64,000 nt of DNA from Rhizobium sp. L51/94 (GTDB taxonomy: Bacteria; Pseudomonadota; Alphaproteobacteria; Rhizobiales; Rhizobiaceae). A program made the translations under genes and the position numbers. The notes below the pieces were generated by a model, which was not told the origin of the DNA, did no database searches, and saw only the letters and a program-made list of their open reading frames with translations. The stretch is from NCBI RefSeq assembly GCF_019355555.1, contig NZ_CP072141.1:3218001-3282000 (forward strand), in the 5' to 3' direction. Positions 9,518-16,866 of this stretch are shown here, piece by piece. Every line of letters begins with the position of its first letter. The stretch's first letter is position 1.

Positions 9518-10749
9518 CAGAGCAGCGTCAACTGTACCGGCTTGGGCGCGAACATCGCACGAAGATCCTGCCGGTCGGCCAGCTTTCGCGGGCTCCAGCC
9601 CTCGGCAACGATGAAGGCCTGCACCTTCTTCACGGACACTCCGAGGCGCGCGAGGTCCTCGATCCGAAGCCGGCAAAAACGACGGGCCGACAGAATGGCC
9701 TTGACCGTCTTCGTGCCGAGCCCCGGCACGCGCAGCAGCGTCTCGCGCTCAGCGGAGTTAATGTCGACCGGGAATGCGTTTCGGTTGCCAAGCGCCCAGG
9801 CCAGTTTCGGATCGAGATCGAGATCCAGCATGCCGCCCGCCTGTTGGCCAGTAATCTCGGCGATCCCAAAGCCGTAAAATCGATACAGCCAGTCCGCCTG
9901 GTAAAGGCGATGCTCGCGCATCAGCGGCGGCTTGATCAGCGGCAGGTTCTTTGACGAATCAGGGATCGGGCTGAATGCCGAATAGTAGACCCGCCTCATC
10001 CCGTAGCTGCCGTAAAGCCGTGCGCTGGTCCCGAGAATGGTTGCATCGTTCGCATCGTCGGCGCCGACTATCATCTGGGTGCTCTGGCCGGCCGGTGCGA
10101 AGCGCTTGCGCTTTTTGCTCTGCAACGTCGGATCGCTGGCCTCCTCGATCTTTAGCCGCAGCGCACCCATCGCCTGGCGGATGCCGGCTGGCTTCTTTTC
10201 CGGCGCCAGACGGGTGATACCGACATCGGTCGGAAGCTCGATGTTGAGAGACAGGCGGTCGGCATAAAGCCCCGCCTCCTCGATCAGCTTCGGCGACGCC
10301 TCCGGAATGGATTTCAGATGGATGTAGCCCCGGAAATTATGCGTAGTCCGCAGCTCACGTGCGATCCGGACCATCTCTTCCATCGTGTGGTCGGAGGAGC
10401 GGATGATGCCGGAGGACAGGAACAGGCCCTCGATGTAATTGCGCCGGTAGAATTCCATCGTCAGCCAGACGACCTCCTCGACCGTAAACCGGGCTCTCTC
10501 GACGTTGCTTGAAGATCGGTTGACGCAATAGGCGCAGTCATAGATGCAAAAGTTGGTCATCAGGATTTTCAGAAGCGAAATGCATCTTCCGTCCGGCGCA
10601 TAGGAATGGCAGATGCCGGAGCCTTCCGTTGACCCCAATCCGCCGGACTTCGCCGAACTGCGCGTCGAGGTACCGCTGGAGGCACAGGACGCATCATACT
10701 TGGCGGCATCGGAAAGAATGGCTAGACGATCGTTCAGCGACTTTTTCAT
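9517..10749 (-). CDS. Putative DNA modification/repair radical SAM protein (TIGR03916 family)
   Basis: 410 residues. The frame extends to 10785, but the LexA box at 10755-10769 lies between the two starts, so the ATG at 10749 (MKKSLNDRLAIL) is chosen. The radical SAM cluster motif CIYDCAYC (Cys 68, 72, 75) has the CX3CX2C spacing; a helix-hairpin-helix (LLRVPGLGTKTVKAIL, around residue 340) suggests DNA contact. This family is paired across genomes with DUF4130 proteins, often fused to uracil-DNA glycosylase, exactly as in the next gene. The reaction is not known. Translation is probably coupled to the UdgX gene through TGATG. Confidence 0.9.
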   Translation of the reverse strand: MKKSLNDRLAILSDAAKYDASCASSGTSTRSSAKSGGLGSTEGSGICHSYAPDGRCISLLKILMTNFCIYDCAYCVNRSSSNVERARFTVEEVVWLTMEFYRRNYIEGLFLSSGIIRSSDHTMEEMVRIARELRTTHNFRGYIHLKSIPEASPKLIEEAGLYADRLSLNIELPTDVGITRLAPEKKPAGIRQAMGALRLKIEEASDPTLQSKKRKRFAPAGQSTQMIVGADDANDATILGTSARLYGSYGMRRVYYSAFSPIPDSSKNLPLIKPPLMREHRLYQADWLYRFYGFGIAEITGQQAGGMLDLDLDPKLAWALGNRNAFPVDINSAERETLLRVPGLGTKTVKAILSARRFCRLRIEDLARLGVSVKKVQAFIVAEGWSPRKLADRQDLRAMFAPKPVQLTLL

Positions 10750-10754
10750 ATCAT

Positions 10755-10769
10755 GTTCACTATATGTTC
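10755..10769 (-). promoter_or_regulatory. LexA (SOS) operator, alphaproteobacterial type
   Basis: Plus-strand sequence GTTCACTATATGTTC is a perfect GTTC-N7-GTTC direct repeat, the alphaproteobacterial LexA consensus. It ends 5 nt upstream of the radical SAM start codon and overlaps the candidate -10 region, where LexA would block RNA polymerase. Confidence 0.85.
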
Positions 10770-10785
10770 TATCGCTAATCGTCAA
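10757..10785 (-). promoter_or_regulatory. Candidate promoter of the radical SAM/UdgX unit
   Basis: On the minus strand, TTGACG (10780-10785) is followed after 17 nt by TAGTGA (10757-10762), or after 15 nt by the better hexamer TATAGT (10759-10764). Transcription would begin within a few bases of the ATG at 10749, so the message may be leaderless or nearly so; no Shine-Dalgarno sequence is visible. Confidence 0.55.
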
Positions 10786-10922
10786 GACGGACCGCTTCGG
10801 AATGTCGGTAAAATAAGCAGGCTAACGAAAAGAACCACATGCACTTGCACCGTTGCGGTGCGAATTCTCTGGAAATTGGCGGTCGTATTCTGTTATAAGT
10901 GCCCCATATAGCGGCTATTGCA

Positions 10923-10960
10923 CGGTTCCGAAGTTTTCCTTCGGGACCTGTTTTCTTTTG
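10923..10960 (+). terminator. Attenuator-like hairpin in the greA leader
   Basis: GGTTCCGAAG (10924-10933) pairs with CTTCGGGACC (10939-10948), allowing one G-U pair, and is followed by a T-rich run TGTTTTCTTTT. The hairpin lies about 40 nt upstream of the greA start and downstream of a TATAAG element (10894-10899), so it is inside the predicted leader. It resembles an intrinsic terminator. Confidence 0.5.
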
Positions 10961-10997
10961 TGTCGGCAGCTACGACATAGGACTGAAGGACAGAGAC

Positions 10998-11474
10998 ATG
11001 GTTGACAAGGTACCGATGACGCAGAGCGGCTTCGCCAATTTGCAGGAAGAACTGCGCTGGCGCCAGCAGCAGGAACGGCCGCGGATCATCGAGGCAATTT
11101 CCGAGGCTCGCGCCCACGGCGATCTGTCGGAAAATGCGGAGTATCATGCTGCCAAGGAAGCCCAGAGCCACAACGAAGGTCGCATCGGCGAAGTCGAGGA
11201 TCTTGTGGCCCGTGCCGAAGTCATCGACCTGTCGAAAATGTCCGGCACCACAGTCAAGTTTGGCGCCCGCGTCAAACTGGTTGATGAGGACACCGAGGAA
11301 CAGAAGACCTACCAGATCGTCGGCGACCAGGAAGCCGACGTAAAGGCCGGCCGCATCTCCATATCTTCGCCTATCGCACGTGCGCTGATCGGCAAGGAAG
11401 TCGGCGATTCCATCGAGGTCAATGCCCCCGGCGGTTCCAAGGCCTACGAAATCCTCTCCATCACCTGGGGCTGA
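10998..11474 (+). CDS. greA: Transcription elongation factor GreA
   Basis: 158 residues, the usual GreA length. The ATG at 10998 starts [19 protein letters not shown], and the tip motif [18 protein letters not shown] carries the acidic residues that enter the RNA polymerase secondary channel to stimulate cleavage of backtracked transcripts. The C-terminal FKBP-like domain ends [12 protein letters not shown]. The open frame extends to 10899, through a hairpin, and is not used. The lpsB gene follows 5 nt after the stop, suggesting co-transcription. Confidence 0.97.
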   Translation: MVDKVPMTQSGFANLQEELRWRQQQERPRIIEAISEARAHGDLSENAEYHAAKEAQSHNEGRIGEVEDLVARAEVIDLSKMSGTTVKFGARVKLVDEDTEEQKTYQIVGDQEADVKAGRISISSPIARALIGKEVGDSIEVNAPGGSKAYEILSITWG

Positions 11475-11479
11475 GCCCG

Positions 11480-12544
11480 GTGGCAGCGGACCTGCGCGAG
11501 ACCGAGATCGTCGCGCCGAATTTCAAGCGGCGATTGTCGGGGGTCACCTCGACCATCGTGCAGCTCGTTCCCAAGCAGGTCGCGCTCGGCACCCGCATCG
11601 TAACGCTCGGCCCAGGCTTGCCGCCGCACCTGCCGAAACTCGGCTGGAGCCAGGTTCCGGGCCTCTGGGTCCGGCCACGCCGCTACGAGGTTCGCGTCTG
11701 GCATGCCCGCCGCAACAATGAAATGCTGTTTGGCCTCCTGTTGCGGGCTGTGTTGCGCATGCCGATCAAGCTGCTGTTCACATCGGCAGCGCAACGGCGC
11801 CATTCGGCTTACACGCGTTTTCTGATTCGCCGCATGCACGCCGTCATCGCCACCAGCACCCGTTCCGGCAGCTTCCTGCAGGTGCCCCACACTGTCATCC
11901 AGCACGGTGTCGATCTAAACCTGTTCCATCCGCCGGAAGGGCCGGCCGACCGCATGGCCGCGACGGACCTCCCCGGCCGATACCTGATCGGCTGCTTCGG
12001 CCGCGTGCGTCACCAGAAAGGCACGGATCTTTTCGTTCAGGCAATGATCGAGCTGCTGCCCAACCATCCCGATTGGACGGCGATCGTCTGTGGCCGTGTG
12101 ACACCGGAGCATAAGGTATTTGCCGACGGTTTGACCAAGGCCGTCGCTGACGCCGGCCTGTCGGATCGCATCCGCTTCATGGGAGAAGTCAACGACATCC
12201 GCCCCTGGTATCGCCGCGCAACGCTCTACGTGGCGCCTTCGCGCAATGAGGGTTTCGGCCTGACGCCGCTGGAAGCCATGGCCTCGCAGACGGCGGTCGT
12301 CGCCTCCGATGCCGGTGCCTACGCCGAGATGATCGTGCCGGGCGAGACCGGCATGGTCGTTCCGGCCGGCGACGGCCCTGCCCTCACGGCAGCCATCGAA
12401 ACCTATCTGGCCGATCCCGACGAGGCCCGCCGCCAGGGCCAGAACGCTGTCGTCCATGTTCGCAGCAATTTTGCGCTGGAAAAGGAAGCCACCGCTATCG
12501 CCGCCGTCTATGCAGGCCTGCTGGGCGAAAAGCGGTCGTTATAG
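11480..12544 (+). CDS. lpsB: LPS core glycosyltransferase, LpsB/LpcC type (GT4 family)
   Basis: 354 residues from a GTG at 11480, 5 nt after the greA stop. GT-B fold with a GT4 C-terminal domain: IGCFGRVRHQKGTDLFVQA, then the donor-binding EX7E motif in APSRNEGFGLTPLEAMA. The pairing with greA and the trxB/lsrB genes nearby matches the Sinorhizobium lpsB locus, whose product adds a core sugar to lipopolysaccharide (mannosyltransferase LpcC in R. leguminosarum). The symbol rests on gene order and family recall. The 3' end overlaps the convergent gene by 37 bp. Confidence 0.78.
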   Translation: MAADLRETEIVAPNFKRRLSGVTSTIVQLVPKQVALGTRIVTLGPGLPPHLPKLGWSQVPGLWVRPRRYEVRVWHARRNNEMLFGLLLRAVLRMPIKLLFTSAAQRRHSAYTRFLIRRMHAVIATSTRSGSFLQVPHTVIQHGVDLNLFHPPEGPADRMAATDLPGRYLIGCFGRVRHQKGTDLFVQAMIELLPNHPDWTAIVCGRVTPEHKVFADGLTKAVADAGLSDRIRFMGEVNDIRPWYRRATLYVAPSRNEGFGLTPLEAMASQTAVVASDAGAYAEMIVPGETGMVVPAGDGPALTAAIETYLADPDEARRQGQNAVVHVRSNFALEKEATAIAAVYAGLLGEKRSL

Positions 12545-13422
12545 CCAAAGCCGGCACCGGCCAGTGCCGACACCGGCGAATAATTGACGATCTCGATGCC
12601 CCGCTCAGCCGCAACTGACTTGGCAAGCACGAAATGCGCAACGATGCGGGCTTCCGCGTCCGCAATGCCGGATGAAGCGGTTTCGCCGGTGGTCTCGTAG
12701 AAGCGCGGCTGATGGGCGTTGGATATGTCGATGCCGAACAGCCCGATTGTCTTCGGTTCACAATAGAGAGCAAACTGCAGGGCAGACACGGCAACCGAGC
12801 CACCACGAAACACCCCGCGATCCGGGTCGAACGAAAGGCCGGCATTGACCTCCGCATCCCTGCGAATGAAATCGAAGGCCTGGATCGTATCGTACCGCCG
12901 CCGCCTTGCACCGTAGGGTTTACGGATATCATCGATCAGCACGATGGTCCGGTCGCGCAGGAACCCCAGGTCTATCTCGCAAATAGCCCGCAACACCTCG
13001 ACGGAAAACAGGCATGGCGTATTGTCTTTCACACGCTGCTTCACGAGATCGAAGTGCCGCCAGATGAAACGTTCGTCCTCGACGGCGACGGCCAGCTCGT
13101 CTGCGACAGGCTGACCCGACAGGCTGATGGCGCCGTTCAGCAGAATGGCAGTTTGCGGCGGCAGACGGGAAAGATCGTTACCGGCTATCGAGGGGCCGGA
13201 GCCGACGATCGCCACCGTGTCGCCGGATCGGCTTCGGAGGACAGAGGCGCTCGACAGCGCTGCGACAGCAGCGCCGCGATAGCGAACCTCACCCGGCGCA
13301 TCCACGGTTGCCCGCACGACGGACAGTCCCGGAAACGCATCCTGGAAATGCGCGCGCGCGCTGCCGAGCAGCAGGCGCGTGCCCGTCTTGATCAGTGAAC
13401 GGTGCCAGGGGCGATCGGACAT
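12508..13422 (-). CDS. Putative LPS/glycan biosynthesis protein, Rossmann-like (GT42/DUF115-like)
   Basis: 304 residues from the ATG at 13422 (MSDRPWHRSLIKTG), 2 nt after the lrp stop, so it is probably translated from the lrp message. A glycine-rich strand-loop (DTVAIVGSGPSIAG) followed by an Asn-bearing segment (LLNGAISL), and later TIGLFGIDISNAHQPRFYE, recall the layout of Campylobacter-type sialyltransferases (GT42) and of DUF115 sugar-transfer proteins. No signal peptide. Assignment to LPS rests on the neighbouring lpsB and is inferred; the exact reaction is not recognised. Its stop lies inside lpsB on the other strand. Confidence 0.5.
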   Translation of the reverse strand: MSDRPWHRSLIKTGTRLLLGSARAHFQDAFPGLSVVRATVDAPGEVRYRGAAVAALSSASVLRSRSGDTVAIVGSGPSIAGNDLSRLPPQTAILLNGAISLSGQPVADELAVAVEDERFIWRHFDLVKQRVKDNTPCLFSVEVLRAICEIDLGFLRDRTIVLIDDIRKPYGARRRRYDTIQAFDFIRRDAEVNAGLSFDPDRGVFRGGSVAVSALQFALYCEPKTIGLFGIDISNAHQPRFYETTGETASSGIADAEARIVAHFVLAKSVAAERGIEIVNYSPVSALAGAGFGYNDRFSPSRPA

Positions 13423-13424
13423 GC

Positions 13425-13898
13425 CTAGAGTTCCACCAATCCCAGCTTCTTGACCTGGCGGATGGTGAGCATGGTGCGGACCGTGTCCACATGCTCGTTG
13501 GCCGTCAAAACCTCGATGACGAAATCCTGGAAAGCGGTCAGGTTCTGGGCGACGCAATGCAGCAGGAAATCGCTGTCTCCGGATACCATCCACGCCTGGC
13601 GGACGAGCGGCCATTGCAGCGTGGTGGCGGCAAATGCCTTAAGGTTGGTTTCCGACTGGTGCTTCAGCCCGACCATGCAGAAGGCGACAAGATCAAAGCC
13701 GAGCCGCGGGCTGTTGAGCATCGCATGGTAACCCTCGATGATGCCTGCTTCCTCGAGCTTGCGCACCCGCCGGAGGCAAGGCGGCGCCGAAATTCCGACT
13801 CGGTCGGCGAGCTCGACATTGGTCATGCGGCCGTCCTGCTGCAGTTCGCGAAGAATTTTTATGTCGATGGCGTCAAGTTCTGCCCGCAGCACGGTCAT
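13425..13898 (-). CDS. lrp: Lrp/AsnC family transcriptional regulator
   Basis: 157 residues from the ATG at 13898, with a GGAGGA element 15-20 nt upstream and AAAGG closer in. The N-terminal helix-turn-helix (NVELADRVGISAPPCLRRV) and a C-terminal RAM/AsnC ligand domain (DFLLHCVAQNLTAFQDFV) are complete. Leucine-responsive regulators of this class bind amino acids and form octamers. It is divergent from trxB and heads a two-gene unit with the glycosyltransferase-like gene. The region 13899-14135 holds both divergent promoters. Confidence 0.92.
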   Translation of the reverse strand: MTVLRAELDAIDIKILRELQQDGRMTNVELADRVGISAPPCLRRVRKLEEAGIIEGYHAMLNSPRLGFDLVAFCMVGLKHQSETNLKAFAATTLQWPLVRQAWMVSGDSDFLLHCVAQNLTAFQDFVIEVLTANEHVDTVRTMLTIRQVKKLGLVEL

Positions 13899-14135
13899 GC
13901 CTTTCTTTAATTCCTCCGTCGCACCTTCTATATAAAGAGCAGAAATTCGCAACAATGTTTCCCGCGCACGCCTGAATCTTGCCCGTTGGCCATTTGCCCT
14001 GTTGGTAATGCAAGGCTGCCCTTGAATAAATGCATGCGACAATCATAAATGAGGCAGCGCATGGGAAAGATCGACGGCAATGCCGCTAGCAGGCAGTGCC
14101 ACCATCCCATCGCTGCCATTGAAAGGACTTGCCTC

Positions 14136-15110
14136 ATGTCTGCCCGCCACACGAAGGTGCTCATCATCGGTTCCGGCCCCGCCGGCTATACGGCTGCAGT
14201 CTACGCTGCCCGCGCCATGCTGAAGCCGGTGCTGATCGCCGGCATGGAACAGGGTGGCCAGCTGATGATCACCACCGATGTCGAAAACTATCCGGGCTTT
14301 GCCGATCCGATCCAGGGCCCCTGGCTGATGGAGCAGATGCTGCAGCAGGCCAAGCACGTCGGCACCGAGATTGTCAACGATCTCGTCACCGAGGTCGACA
14401 CATCGCGCCGCCCCTTTGTCCTCAGCACCGATTCCGGCACCGTCTGGACCGCCGATACGCTGATCATCGCCACCGGTGCCAAGGCGAAATGGCTCGGCAT
14501 AGAGAGCGAGCAGCATTTCCAGGGGTTCGGCGTTTCCGCCTGCGCTACCTGCGACGGCTTCTTCTATCGCAACAAGGACGTCATCGTCGTTGGCGGCGGC
14601 AATTCGGCCGTCGAGGAGGCGCTTTATCTTTCGAACATCACCCGCTCGGTAACCGTGGTTCATCGTCGCGATTTCTTCCGCGCCGAAAAAATCCTTCAGG
14701 AGCGGCTGTTCGAGAAGCCCAACGTCAAGGTTCTATGGAATTCGGAAATCGCCGAAATCACCGGCACGCCAGCCAAACCGCCAATGCCGCCATCGGTGTC
14801 GGGCGTCAGGCTGCGCGACATCAAAGCCGGCACTGTCACCGACATGCCGATCGACGGCGTGTTCGTTGCCATTGGCCATGCGCCGGCGACCGAACTCTTC
14901 AAGGGAAAATTGAAGCTCAAGGACAACGGCTATCTCTGGACGGCCCCTGATTCGACTGCCACCGACGTGGAAGGCATCTATGCCGCCGGCGACGTGACCG
15001 ACGATACGTTCCGCCAGGCGATAACAGCTGCCGGCATGGGATGCATGGCGGCGCTGGAGGCGGAGCGCTACTTGACCGGGCTTATGCCGGTCGCGATGGC
15101 TGCGGAGTGA
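14136..15110 (+). CDS. trxB: Thioredoxin-disulfide reductase
   Basis: 324 residues. FAD-binding GSGPAGYTAAVYAARA at the N-terminus, redox-active CATC at residues 136-139, NADPH-binding GGGNSAVEEALYL, and the C-terminal FAD motif GIYAAGDVTD. It reduces thioredoxin in the cytoplasm with NADPH. The start at 14136 (MSARHTKVLIIGSG) has GAAAGGA upstream. The LysR gene follows 23 nt after its stop, as in other rhizobia. Confidence 0.97.
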   Translation: MSARHTKVLIIGSGPAGYTAAVYAARAMLKPVLIAGMEQGGQLMITTDVENYPGFADPIQGPWLMEQMLQQAKHVGTEIVNDLVTEVDTSRRPFVLSTDSGTVWTADTLIIATGAKAKWLGIESEQHFQGFGVSACATCDGFFYRNKDVIVVGGGNSAVEEALYLSNITRSVTVVHRRDFFRAEKILQERLFEKPNVKVLWNSEIAEITGTPAKPPMPPSVSGVRLRDIKAGTVTDMPIDGVFVAIGHAPATELFKGKLKLKDNGYLWTAPDSTATDVEGIYAAGDVTDDTFRQAITAAGMGCMAALEAERYLTGLMPVAMAAE

Positions 15111-15133
15111 AGCAGCCAATGAGGGGGAGCGGA

Positions 15134-16030
15134 ATGCCATTGGATTGGGACAAGCTGCGGATTTTTCACGCGGCTGCCGAAGCCGGATCGTTCACCCATG
15201 CGGCAGACAAGCTGCATCTGTCCCAATCCGCCATCAGCCGCCAGGTCAGCGCCCTCGAGCAGGATGTCGGCATCAAGCTGTTCCACCGCCATGCCCGTGG
15301 CCTCATCCTCACCGAGCAGGGCGAACTGCTGTACCGCACCGCCCATGACGTGCTGCTGAAGCTCGAAACCGTCAAGATGCAGTTGACGGAGACCACCGAC
15401 AAGCCGAGCGGCAAGCTGCGCGTCACCACGACGGTCGGTCTCGGCCAGGGCTGGCTGACGGACAAGATTCAGGAGTTCCTGCAGCTTTATCCTGACATGC
15501 AGATCCAGCTGATCCTCGACAACGAGGAGCTGGACGTCAACATGCGCCACGCCGACTGCGCCATCCGTCTTCGACAGCCGCAGCAATCGGACCTGATCCA
15601 GCGCAAGCTGTTCACCGTCCACATGCATGTCTACGCCGCCCCCTCCTACATCAACCGCCACGGCGAGCCGCAGTCCGTCGACGATCTCGACGATCACAGG
15701 ATCATCTCGTTCGGCGAACCCGCTCCGCAATACCTGCTCGACATCAACTGGCTGGAAGTCGCCGGGCGCTCGTCCGACAACAAGCGATTGTCGCACCTGC
15801 AAATCAACAGCCAGACCTCGATCAAGCGCGCCTGCCTGCTCGGTATCGGAATTGCGGTGCTGCCGGACTATATCGTTGGCCGCGACCCTGGTCTGATCCA
15901 GCTGTCGCTGAATGCCGACGTGCCATCCTTCGACACCTACTTTGCCTATCCGGACGAAATGAAGAACGCCGCGAAGCTCAAGGTCTTCAGGGACTTCATC
16001 GTCGCCAAGGCTCGGAACTGGAACTTCTAG
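15134..16030 (+). CDS. lsrB: LysR family regulator, VtlR/LsrB type
   Basis: 298 residues; ATG at 15134 with AGGGGGAGCGGA just upstream. N-terminal winged helix (FTHAADKLHLSQSAISRQVSA) and a type-2 periplasmic-binding effector domain. Position between trxB and a pair of AbcR-like sRNAs matches Sinorhizobium lsrB and Agrobacterium/Brucella vtlR, regulators of AbcR sRNAs, LPS, oxidative stress and host interaction. Two Cys (142 and 234) are 92 residues apart, the same spacing as the Cys146/Cys238 pair I recall as redox-active in S. meliloti LsrB. The symbol rests on synteny and motif recall. Confidence 0.85.
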   Translation: MPLDWDKLRIFHAAAEAGSFTHAADKLHLSQSAISRQVSALEQDVGIKLFHRHARGLILTEQGELLYRTAHDVLLKLETVKMQLTETTDKPSGKLRVTTTVGLGQGWLTDKIQEFLQLYPDMQIQLILDNEELDVNMRHADCAIRLRQPQQSDLIQRKLFTVHMHVYAAPSYINRHGEPQSVDDLDDHRIISFGEPAPQYLLDINWLEVAGRSSDNKRLSHLQINSQTSIKRACLLGIGIAVLPDYIVGRDPGLIQLSLNADVPSFDTYFAYPDEMKNAAKLKVFRDFIVAKARNWNF

Positions 16031-16101
16031 CAAAGGGCAAAATCATTAGCCGCGCTAACGAGCCATGTGCCTGCCACATGGCCGATATGCACAAACAGTC
16101 A

Positions 16102-16130
16102 TTGATGCGTGCCCATTTTACGACCATATC
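16102..16130 (+). promoter_or_regulatory. Candidate promoter of the first AbcR-like sRNA
   Basis: TTGATG (16102-16107), 17-nt spacer, CATATC (16125-16130), placing transcription start near 16137 where homology between the two sRNA copies begins. The second copy has the same geometry. Confidence 0.55.
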
Positions 16131-16136
16131 GATTAC

Positions 16137-16253
16137 AGCTGATGCATACGGTGGCTTTTCCTCCCAGTTCCACCGCAGAAGCTGTTCCCCTCTGGAGGTT
16201 TTTGACCTTCATACCTACAGGGCCCTGGTTTCGATCGGCGGCCCTCTTTTTTT
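16137..16253 (+). ncRNA. abcR: AbcR-like trans-acting sRNA, copy 1
   Basis: About 117 nt. From AGCTGATGCA to the terminator it is nearly identical to the copy 214 bp downstream. It carries CTCCCAGTTCCACCGCAG and TTCCCCTCTGGAGG, unpaired pyrimidine-rich segments of the type AbcR RNAs use to pair with ribosome binding sites of ABC-transporter mRNAs through Hfq. It ends in an intrinsic terminator: AGGGCC stem, GGCCCT, then eight T (16246-16253). Tandem arrangement beside lsrB matches the Sinorhizobium AbcR1/AbcR2 locus. Which copy corresponds to AbcR1 cannot be told. Confidence 0.85.
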
Positions 16254-16315
16254 GCCAATTTTCCGGATTTGTCGCTGCGACGCACAAACGCATAGCTGCC
16301 GTGCACAAAAAAACA

Positions 16316-16344
16316 TTGCCACCTGCACAAATTGAAGACATATT
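16316..16344 (+). promoter_or_regulatory. Candidate promoter of the second AbcR-like sRNA
   Basis: TTGCCA (16316-16321), 17-nt spacer, CATATT (16339-16344), start expected near 16351. Upstream flanks of the two copies differ apart from the hexamers, which suggests separate regulation. Confidence 0.55.
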
Positions 16345-16350
16345 GCCCAC

Positions 16351-16466
16351 AGCTGATGCACATGGTGGCTTTTACCTCCCAGTTCCACCGCAGAAGCTGT
16401 TCCCCTCTGGAGGTTTTTAACCTTCATACCTATAGGGCCCCGGTTTACCGGTGGCCCTCTTTTTTT
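16351..16466 (+). ncRNA. abcR: AbcR-like trans-acting sRNA, copy 2
   Basis: About 116 nt. Same architecture as copy 1: AGCTGATGCA start, CTCCCAGTTCCACCGCAG, TTCCCCTCTGGAGG, and a terminator with a GGGCC/GGCCC stem followed by seven T (16460-16466). Differences are concentrated just after the start and in the terminator loop; the central segment is conserved base for base over about 45 nt, as expected if both copies share targets. Confidence 0.85.
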
Positions 16467-16520
16467 GCCTATTTTTTAGCCTTTCTCGATCACGCCCATG
16501 TGATCGCGCCGTCCTATTGC

Positions 16521-16558
16521 ATCGTGTCCAGCCGATATACATATCGTCTCAACACGAT
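16521..16558. promoter_or_regulatory. Nested inverted repeats, candidate ArsR operator
   Basis: Outer arms ATCGTGT (16521-16527) and ACACGAT (16552-16558) enclose a second repeat CGATAT-AC-ATATCG (16533-16546). The element sits just upstream of the ArsR-type gene, where an autoregulatory repressor would bind. Confidence 0.55.
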
Positions 16559-16571
16559 GCAGGTCTGGATC

Positions 16572-16865
16572 ATGGACAGAGATGAAATTCTGAAAGCGCT
16601 GGCTCACCCCACCCGGCTGGAAATTCTCAGCTGGCTGAAAGAGCCGGAAAAGCATTTCGCCACGCAGGACCACCCGCTTGAACTCGGGGTCTGCGCCGGA
16701 CAGTTCGAGCGCTGCGGCCTCTCCCAATCGACAGTCTCGGCCCATCTCGGCACTCTGCACCGCGCCGATCTGGTGACTACCAAGCGGCTTGGCCAATGGG
16801 TCTTCTACCGACGTAACGAGGCCATCATCGCCGAGTTCCTCGCGTCGCTTCAAAAGGAACTTTAG
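16572..16865 (+). CDS. ArsR/SmtB-like winged-helix repressor
   Basis: 97 residues from the ATG at 16572 (MDRDEILKALAHPTRLEIL); an ATG at 16557 would add five residues but overlaps the inverted repeat. The recognition helix LSQSTVSAHLGTLHRADLV is typical. Cys residues at about 39 and 46 (LGVCAGQFERCGLS) could be effector or redox ligands; the canonical CXC metal motif of ArsR is absent. The stop is one base before the MFS start, so the pair is an operon and the MFS exporter plus the downstream reductase are the likely regulon. Confidence 0.88.
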   Translation: MDRDEILKALAHPTRLEILSWLKEPEKHFATQDHPLELGVCAGQFERCGLSQSTVSAHLGTLHRADLVTTKRLGQWVFYRRNEAIIAEFLASLQKEL

Positions 16866-16866
16866 A

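Noticed and set aside
16332..16571. N-terminal extension of the ArsR-type protein into the sRNA region
   Set aside because: The upstream part of that frame is the AbcR-like RNA and its terminator; ATG 16572 gives a family-length protein.
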